The notes beneath the pieces are model-generated. The model searched no databases, had not been told where the DNA came from, and saw only the letters and a list, made by a program, of their open reading frames with translations. Positions 57,213 to 64,000 of a DNA stretch of 64,000 nucleotides are shown here, in pieces; the stretch's first letter is position 1, and every line of letters starts with the position of its first letter. The stretch is from Amphibalanus amphitrite (taxonomy: Eukaryota; Arthropoda; Thecostraca; Balanomorpha; Balanidae), in contig NW_024882194.1 of assembly GCF_019059575.1 (NCBI RefSeq), positions 200,001-264,000 on the forward strand, given 5' to 3'. A program made the translations under genes and the position numbers.

Positions 57213-58535
57213 TTAAAGGTAGTGTGCCACCTTTGAAAGATTTCCCATTTTATTTTTCCTAGGATAAGAAGCTTCTGTTTTTACCTAATATCGCAAAAAA
57301 AAAATCAAAAATGGGCCTGGAATAGTGCCTTTTTCGCCTAAAAGTTTTTCGGTTTTTAGATATGTATAACAACTGTAGTGGGCTCACCTGCAAACAGGCG
57401 TCGGGCAACAATCGCGAATGCGGCGCACTTGTGACAATAAGCGAAGGTCATTATAGTGTTACGACGGGTGCGGTTATTTTTTCTCATCTTAGTTTGCTAT
57501 TTTGGCGCGATTTTGACAATTTCTGGCGCATTCCACTTATTTACTTTAGCGGCCTGCGGCCATAGGGCAATGGTTTACTAACGGGAGATGTGATGAATTG
57601 CAGCAGCAATACTTGAAATATAAGGAAGAAGTGAAGCAATTATGATACCCATTATTTTTATAATAGACAGAAGGAACGTGGAAGAAAAAACATTTTGTGC
57701 AGCATGTTGATGTGAAAACAAGGAAATAGAATGAAAGAAGGGCTACTACTTTTCATGCTCCCGAAACCAGTCATGTCATCATCATAGCATGGTAATGATA
57801 GTTAAAGTTAATGTTAAAAAAGAATAGAAGGAGCTGCTGCAAAGGTCTTTGTGATGCCTCAAATCTGTTAAGTCAAGTCAGGCATGCTCTTACAGACTGA
57901 ACGTTCAAGTTACGAGACCCAATCATACTCCAGTGGCTGCATGGTGCTTGAGCTTGTCAAATATTCAAATGTTTTGCTCAGAAATTGTTTGCTTTATTGG
58001 TTTCTTGAGTTTCACCAGATAAAGATACAAGGTTGGCTGATTTGGTGTTAGTTATCCATATTAAAGTGCACTGTTTGTGACAAGATTATGGAAATTGTAA
58101 CCTCAATACCTAATGAAATTTCATGCTGTCAAAGCTATGATATGTTGCCTTGAGTTTGATATCAGGCAAACATGAATTGAAGCTGTTTTCTAAAAAAAAA
58201 ACTGCTTTTTAGTAACTTTCACCCCATAATTTGTATTTATTCAATCTCAGAATGGGAGCAAGGCTGAATCACAATTATCTTTTCGGAAATGCTCTACAAA
58301 ATTGCATTGCTTTTATTTCTGTGGCATAATTTTGTACCTAATTCAAAGACTTTCTCTGGTGTAGTTTGTAAGATTGTTTGAACTTCTACTTTCTGACCTG
58401 TTTGGTGCCAATAAATCCTGCAACCTATTTGGCTTATTTACCCATCTCTCTTGCCATTCCTACATATTTCATGCCAGTCTATTGCATAAATATTGTGTAG
58501 TTAACATACTTCATGATATACAATACAAATGAATG

Positions 58536-58847
58536 TTACCTATAGAAGCTCGATGTGGGTAAATGAGAACCAATGAACCTATGTTTTTTACAATGGCATA
58601 AAGTCCTCTTTTCACGGCCATGGATATCACATAAGATTTTGCTGAACTGCGCAAGAGAATCCTGTGCAAGGAAATGTTTTGCATGATTTAGCTTAACAGC
58701 ATAAATTTTATTTTCCCAGTTGCATTGGAGCTCTGCTGGAGTTTGCTGATGACAGGATGCTGAAGGGCTGAAGCTGGTAGCTCTGGCAGGAGTACAAGTG
58801 TCCACCAGCTCAAGATCCGACGCCGCCGCGTCGCCGCCGTGAAGCAC
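58536..58847 (-). other. Unassigned frame
   Basis: A 103-codon minus-strand frame with no known motif. It could be an exon of the host TTAA element; coding status is doubtful. Confidence 0.2.
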
Positions 58848-58865
58848 TCCGCGGAGACGGCTCAG

Positions 58866-58890
58866 GCCCGGGTGACCAGGTCACCCGGGC
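58866..58890. repeat. GCCCGGGTGACC palindrome
   Basis: Perfect 12-base arms around a single A; a third copy of GGTCACCCGGGC follows near 58926. Confidence 0.9.
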
Positions 58891-58964
58891 GTAGACATTC
58901 GATGGAATAGGCGATTCGGGCGTAGGTCACCCGGGCTGATCCCGCGGAGACGTGGACGGCGGTC

Positions 58965-59168
58965 ATGGTTGAAGACACCGCATTTCTCGCCTGGACTGTC
59001 CGGTCGGAGACTGGTAATCCCTCCGGTGAGCCGCACACCGTGGAGCTACTGCACCGCGCGTGTCCACCCGCAGCGCAGTGCCAGCAACGGTGCCGCGAGT
59101 GCGACATCTGCGTGCATATGACGCAGTGCGACTGTCACGACTCGCGGCTCAGTGTTCTGTCAGTGTGA
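58965..59168 (+). CDS. Cys-rich short frame, possible zinc-finger exon
   Basis: 67 codons with the spacing C-Q-Q-R-C-R-E-C-D-I-C-V-H and then C-D-C-H. Such clusters resemble SWIM-like fingers of some transposon proteins. It stops just before the hAT-type element at 59208. Evidence is weak. Confidence 0.3.
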   Translation: MVEDTAFLAWTVRSETGNPSGEPHTVELLHRACPPAAQCQQRCRECDICVHMTQCDCHDSRLSVLSV

Positions 59169-59221
59169 CAGTGCGGCTCGCGCTCGTTTTAGCGTGGTGC
59201 TCTGTTGCAGGCGCGGATCCA

Positions 59222-59256
59222 GGGGGGGGGCGACGGGGGCGGCCGCCCCCCCCCCC
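59222..59256. repeat. G-tract/C-tract hairpin in hAT-type element 6
   Basis: Nine G, CGAC, then GGGGGCGGCCGCCCCC and further C. The GGGGGCGGCCGCCCCC part is a perfect palindrome. Confidence 0.9.
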
Positions 59257-59269
59257 TGCCATCCGAAAA

Positions 59270-60600
59270 AGGCGCCCATATCCCGCGGCAGAGAGGGCGC
59301 CCCGAGCAGAAGAGCGGCGACACAGCAAAGGTTCAGCAGAAATAGGGCGCCTCCAGCAGAAGTTGGGCTCACCAAGCGGGAGAGTGACGCCCAATTGCCT
59401 ATTCCCAGCAGATGAGAGTCGCCCCAGCAGCAGATGGGCGCCCCCAGCAGAAGAGGGCGTCTCGTTACAAGAATATAAAATACCTTCTGTTCAAGAGGGG
59501 CGCCCCTGGTAGCGGAAGGGCACTCTTAGCAGGAGACGTGTCCCCCTGAAGAGGAGCGACGCCCCAGCAAAAGGAGAGAGGCGCCCCCATTCCGAGATGA
59601 GGGGCGCCCTGACAGCAGCTGGGCGCCCCAGCAAAAAAGGAGCCCCATAATAAGAAAATGGGTGCCACTGGCAGAAGAGGGGCGCCCCAGCAGAAGAGAG
59701 GGGTCTCCAGCAGGAGACGGGCGCCCCAAGCAGGAGTCGGGCGCCCCAAGCAGAAAAGGGGCGCCCCAGCAAAAGAGAGGCGCCACAGCAAAAGTTAATC
59801 AGAAATAGGGAGCCTCCAGCAGAGGTTGGGCCCGCCAAACAGGATATGGGCGCCCCATTGACAATATCCGGCAGAAGACAGACGCCCCAGCAGCAGATGG
59901 GCGCCCCCGATAGAAGAGGGGCGCCCCATTACAAAAAGAAAAGGAGTATATTCTACCAACACCAAGAGGGGCGCCCTTGACGACAGCGGAAGGGCAACCC
60001 CAGCAGAGGGGCGGTGCCCCAGTAAAAGGAGAGGTGTGCCCCGTTCCGAGCAGCAGAGGGTCGCCTCGCCCCAGAAAAAATACAGGAGACCCATAAGAAG
60101 AAAAGGGGTGCCTCTGGCAGAAGAGAGACGTTCCCCGCAGTGGAAGGGCGCCCCCACAAGAGTGGCGCCTCCAGCAAAAGAGAAGTGCCCCCTGCAAGAG
60201 AGGGGCACCCCACCAAAAGTTGGGCAGAAGTGGGGCGCCTCCAGCAGAAGTTGGGGTCGCCCAACAGGAGAGGGCCGCCCTATTCACAGTAGAAAAAAGA
60301 CTCCTCAGCAGCAAAGGGGCGCCCTAACAGAAAAGGTGCACTCGTAGTAGAAGTGGGACGCATCAGGAAGAAGAGGGGCACTTCAAGCAGAAGATGGGCG
60401 TCCCAGATAAGTGGGCCGCCTACAGCAAATAGGTCGTTCTTAGAAGGAAGAAATGAGGCGACTTAAGCAAAGTGGGTTTCTCCATAATGGATTAGGCGAT
60501 CCAAGCAGAGGTTGGGCGCCCCCGGGAAGTGAGGCATACCAGCATAAGTGAGACGCTTTCAGAAAAAGGAGGGGGCATCACCGGGAGAAGAAGGACTGCA
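59270..60600. repeat. GGCGCCCC-AGCAGAAG degenerate tandem array
   Basis: Short units of roughly 20-35 bp built on GGGCGCCCCAGCAGAAGAG repeat about fifty times with decay. It has the same GGCGCC spacing idea as 12160-13335 but different linker text. Confidence 0.85.
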
Positions 60601-60666
60601 CCAGTAAATGGAGGCCACCTTTTTGCTCATATCTTTTGCTAGGGTAGCGGTGCCCATCTACGACTT

Positions 60667-61873
60667 TTAACCCGTGCCGTGCTGGTGGTCTGAGTTTTCC
60701 GTGTTCTGCTGGGGAGGGGGGGAGGCACACTCCCTCGTCTAACTCGGCTCCTGGGCCGCGTAGTGACACGCGATAAGCGACATTCGAAAGATCGTCAAAA
60801 AACAGGACGAAAACAAAACGGTCATTTTTTAGGTCAGGTCGAATGTCAGGTCACCAGAGGTCATCAAAGGTAAAATGTTGCCTGTTTCAACATTTTTCCG
60901 TTTTCGAAGCAGCGGCACATAACTCGGAAACCAATAGAGCTATAGTGCCGCAGAAAAGCGCATTCGATAGCCCTTTTAAAGGTGTTTCTGCAAGCTGCGC
61001 TCAGATTTGACCTCAGGTCAACGGTTTAGCCTTCAGAGGGCAAAAGACTCTAAAAATAGTCTTTTTACGAACAATGTTTTCCTGCAATAACTTTTGACTC
61101 AAGAGAGTCTCGACATTACGTTCGTCAGCATTGCGTTTCTGTCGTCGAGACACGTCGAACAAACTAAAGGTTGACCTTATGAAAGGTAATTTTGAGAATT
61201 TGACCTCAGGTTAAGGTCATGACCTGACCGGGAAAGGCCATGCTGCATAGCAGTCGATGCGTATCGTCGAGCTGAACACAGCTGAGGTGTTTTTATCGCT
61301 CTAGCTTGAATCTATCAAAAGTTATTTTAAAAAAAAAACTGCTGCGGACCTTTCATGACATGGGATGACCTCTGGGACATAATGAGTGCTCAAAATAGGT
61401 GCAATGTTCTTATTCAGTGTGTTAATTTTATATGTATCCCAATGCTTGATATTGTCTAGAATCGCGCTCGTCCAAAAGAGATGCCTTTCAGTTTTCTCCC
61501 AAAGACTTAATTATACCTACCTACCTAATGGAGACGTCGCACAACTGACCTGACCTTAGGTCACAGATATCGAAATTCCGAGATAGGTGTACATTTCATG
61601 AATAGTGTTGCTTTCATCAATCGCTGAAAGGTTCAAAGCAATCGTTCAGTCTATATAGCAATGGTAAGCATTTGAACTTTTTCTACGGCTAGGTCACTTG
61701 GCATAACCTGGTGACCTGACCTTCCATCACCCGCGTCAGACATTTTTACAACATGTGCAAAAAAGATGCATGATAAGGTATGCTGAAAATGGCGGCGCTG
61801 CGCGCAGCCGTTTTTCAGATATTTGCTAAAAACCTGAGGGGGAGCGCGATAACGCCCCCTAGCACGGCGCGGG
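60667..61873. mobile_element. TTAA element, GGTCA family B, inside hAT-type element 6
   Basis: Left TTAA (60667-60670) then CCCGTGCCGTGCTGG; right end CTAGCACGGCGCGGG with TTAA decayed. Body follows 44814-46017, including AAGGTCATGACCTGACC near 61214. The right hairpin is AGGGGGAGCG against CGCCCCCT. Confidence 0.8.
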
Positions 61874-63396
61874 CTTTTAGCTCCCGATTTTGACGGTTTG
61901 GCGCCCCCTTTGTATTGAGCGCCCCCGGATTGCCAGGTCGCCCCTATTGCGACTTGCCGCCCCCCCCCCCCTCCCGAAAATTCCTGGATCCGCCCCTGCT
62001 CTGTTGTATATAACCACCTTGATGGAGACCTATGTGCTGCCGCTTGAGTTTCAATGTACAGTTTTATGCATCAAACTAGCGTAAGTAAATGGCTGTCAGA
62101 GGTCAATTTGAAGCGCAATTAGTACCCATAACCCAGCTGGGTTGAGCGAGTCATGTGCCTAGTCCCGATGATGACGTACTGTTTCGATGTCGTCAGTCGT
62201 AGACTTTTGTAAACCATTCGTTTGGAGCTCTGGGTTGTGTTGTTCGGGACCGCAGTTGTTTGAGCAGTTTGCTTTATGCGTCGTACGCTGACAGAGCGCT
62301 GGTCGTACACAAATCATGTGTTTCCTTTCGCCCCTAATGTGTTACTGCGGTACCTATGCAGTTGTAATGTGTCTCGATAATAATAATAATGTTGTCTCTT
62401 TTTAGGCTATTATTCTTGTGGTATCTCCTGTCAGTTTCACGCGGAACATATAGTATTATCTTATACAATCGCGGTAACTACATATTTTCTGCCGGTTACT
62501 GTTTTTATCATTGATTCGTAATAGTTCGCTACGAGCGTGCCTCGATTCACATTGTTATTATATTGGCATTCAAGCTTTAAGAATAAAAGTCTTTTAATGC
62601 ATTCCAATTCCATCAAAATGCTAACATGCCAAAAAAAGTTACAAAAATTGCAGCAGTTTTGTGGATCAAAAATAGCTGTAAAATAGGCCTGTATAACTTC
62701 AACAACAGTGCGCCGAGAAACGTCTAAAAACGCGTAAACAAAAACTAAGATGTAAAAAAATAACTGCACCCGTTACGACCATACGACGTACGGGAATGAG
62801 TTATCAGCTGTCTAATCGTAGACAACACAATGTCGAGCCTTAAACTGTAAGCCCGTATTGGTATTGTTTCTTTTATTTGGCTGTCGAACATTATTTATGG
62901 TTTGAAATATGATTTTATGTAAAATAATTGATATGAAAAAGCCGTCTTATAAGTTATGACCCCATTTCACCACACGCAAGTGGCAGAAATGACAATGATC
63001 AGCTGACGCATTTTTCTTGGCCGAAGTCAGAGCGCGCGGCCCGACGCACCACGCGTATTTGGAAATTCCGACCTCGACGAGCATCAGAAGCCACTTAACA
63101 GGCGTGTTCGAAACCGCAGGAGATGATGATGAACGGGTTTATCGAAACTTGATTGGATGAGCATATCGGTAATAGCGATTTCAGTGTGTGCATTTATTGT
63201 TCATAGTGGTGTGAAATGTGGTTGGGGTACGACCGACAACCCGTCGGGGCGAATTTCGCACTGGGGTACTCAAAATTTGAAGAATTTAAGACGTTTCCAT
63301 GAGTTTTGAAGGTATGGATAAGTTCTAAAAATCCGGTTCTCCTTATCTGGGCCATTAACTCCATACGGTCCAAGAAAGCTGGCACACTACCTTTAA

Positions 63397-63735
63397 CCTA
63401 CGCCCCAGTGCGGAGGGGGGGGGGGGCTCCAGAGACAGCGCCGACACTTTCTCCATCTGGTGACTGATGGCATCGTCCGCCTCCTCCCGCATGCTCTCAA
63501 GAAAGCCAATGGCCTCGCGCACCAGCCCGATCATCATGGAGACTGTGCAGCTTGGCTTCTGCAGGTTGATGACCAGCCGGTCCAGCACCGCCAAGAGGAA
63601 GCGCACTAGTCCCAGCGACATAAAAGTGGTAGCCATCCCCCATTTTTCTAGCAGTCCAGCTGATCGAATGCCCACATGTCCCCGGGTCACGAGTCTCCCG
63701 CAGCGTCTCCAGGACCTGCAATTACGCTTCACGTC
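63397..63735 (-). pseudogene. Possible hAT transposase fragment
   Basis: A minus-strand frame has LLEKWGMATTF, then RLVINLQKPSC, and FLESMREEADD. The heptad pattern with NLQK resembles the helical part of DUF4371-type hAT proteins. It is bordered by a G-tract and TTAA text at 63393 that looks like the left end of a family B element. Assignment is tentative. Confidence 0.35.
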
Positions 63736-64000
63736 GATCTCACGTTGACTATATAACACTCTTCACGTCGATCTAGAGACAATATTGGGCTATTTCAGCA
63801 AATTGAGGTCTTCGGTTTTACTGGGGACGGTCCCCAGTAACCCAAAAGTTACTTGGGACCGGTCCCCAGTGGCGGTTACGCGCCTGAGTAGCTGTTTCTA
63901 GCACCTAATTGCTGTTCTCTGTTAACTTCACCTCGAAGTGCTAAACGTCATCTTCTGACGGTGAGATATTCTGAAGAGCATCTGGTCTCGGTACAGCTGT
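63736..64000. repeat. Foldback with GGTCCC motifs
   Basis: ACTGGGGACGGTCCCCAGT at 63829-63847 and a diverged inverted partner ending near 63880 form a nested palindrome of about 51 bp. The rest has no recognised feature. Confidence 0.6.

Larger units (their letters stand above)
59208..61998. mobile_element. hAT-type element 6 (2.8 kb, GGCGCC array)
   Basis: Inverted ends CAGGSGCGGATCCAGG with slight mismatch and an exact 8-bp duplication CTCTGTTG (59200-59207, 61999-62006). Inside are a G/C hairpin (59222-59256), a GGCGCC array (about 59270-60600) and a nested GGTCA family B element (60667-61873). The right subterminal region again has GGCGCCCCC-type units (61895-61965). No transposase. Confidence 0.92.
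57213..63396. mobile_element. TTAA element, 6.2 kb, with AGGTAGTGTGCCA ends
   Basis: TTAA at 57213-57216 and 63393-63396. The inverted ends read AAGGTAGTGTGCCA(C/G)CTTT. A native length of about 3.4 kb remains after removing the hAT-type element 59208-61998. No transposase could be recognised, but a Cys-rich frame at 58965-59168 may be a coding remnant. 57218-58530 and 62007-63392 are AT-rich and hold nothing I can name. Confidence 0.75.

Noticed and set aside
59465..60347. Several overlapping frames in the GGCGCC array
   Set aside because: Low-complexity products of the tandem array, open in many frames on both strands.

Overview
This window is eukaryotic repeat DNA. It is almost certainly from an invertebrate animal, and an arthropod such as a crustacean is my best guess. 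That guess rests on the mix of transposon families (BEL/Pao, Penelope-like, piggyBac, hAT, mariner, CR1/Jockey-like LINE) and on intron-like junctions in the coding pieces; there is no bacterial operon structure. I see no gene that is clearly a single-copy host gene. Nearly every coding stretch is transposon-derived or sits inside a transposon.

Layout. 1-10650: BEL/Pao retrotransposon pol, cut in its integrase by a 6.5-kb DNA transposon (3205-9743) with 33-bp inverted ends and a 4-bp duplication. 11155-12094: LINE 3' tail and unassigned DNA. 12103-16544: hAT-type element packed with GGCGCC-rich degenerate repeats, GGTCA-rich repeats and a 5'-truncated LINE. 16553-18590: GC-rich hairpins and unassigned DNA. 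18599-20034: hAT-type element with TTAGTC repeats, carrying a nested TTAA element. 20373-24224: a run of TTAA-flanked, GGTCA-rich elements. 24225-39062: a 14.8-kb hAT element with its own transposase gene (25375-28282, minus) and two later arrivals, a piggyBac element (31582-34793) and a LINE (about 35221-38800). 39071-41949: element remnants, palindromes and a tRNA-like sequence. 41957-43835: a gene of unknown function cut by a hAT-type element. 44005-46872: nested TTAA elements. 47383-48862: an SGNH-hydrolase gene cut by a TTAA MITE. 49077-49870: a mariner MITE. 50454-54395: a hAT-type element holding a Penelope-like fragment. 54720-56865: hAT transposase pseudogene. 57213-63396: a 6.2-kb TTAA element holding another hAT-type element (59208-61998). 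63400-64000: a possible hAT fragment and a palindrome.

Six hAT-type insertions have intact 8-bp target duplications. Several TTAA-type elements keep TTAA at both ends. This allows insertion order to be read, for example MITE, then hAT, then piggyBac and LINE around 23805-39154. The most unusual signal is structural. Many TTAA-type elements, and some hAT-type ones, carry a terminal hairpin made of a G-tract, a short self-complementary spacer and a C-tract. The spacer sequence differs between families but usually stays complementary. The same TTAA families are dense in AGGTCA motifs, the nuclear-receptor half-site.
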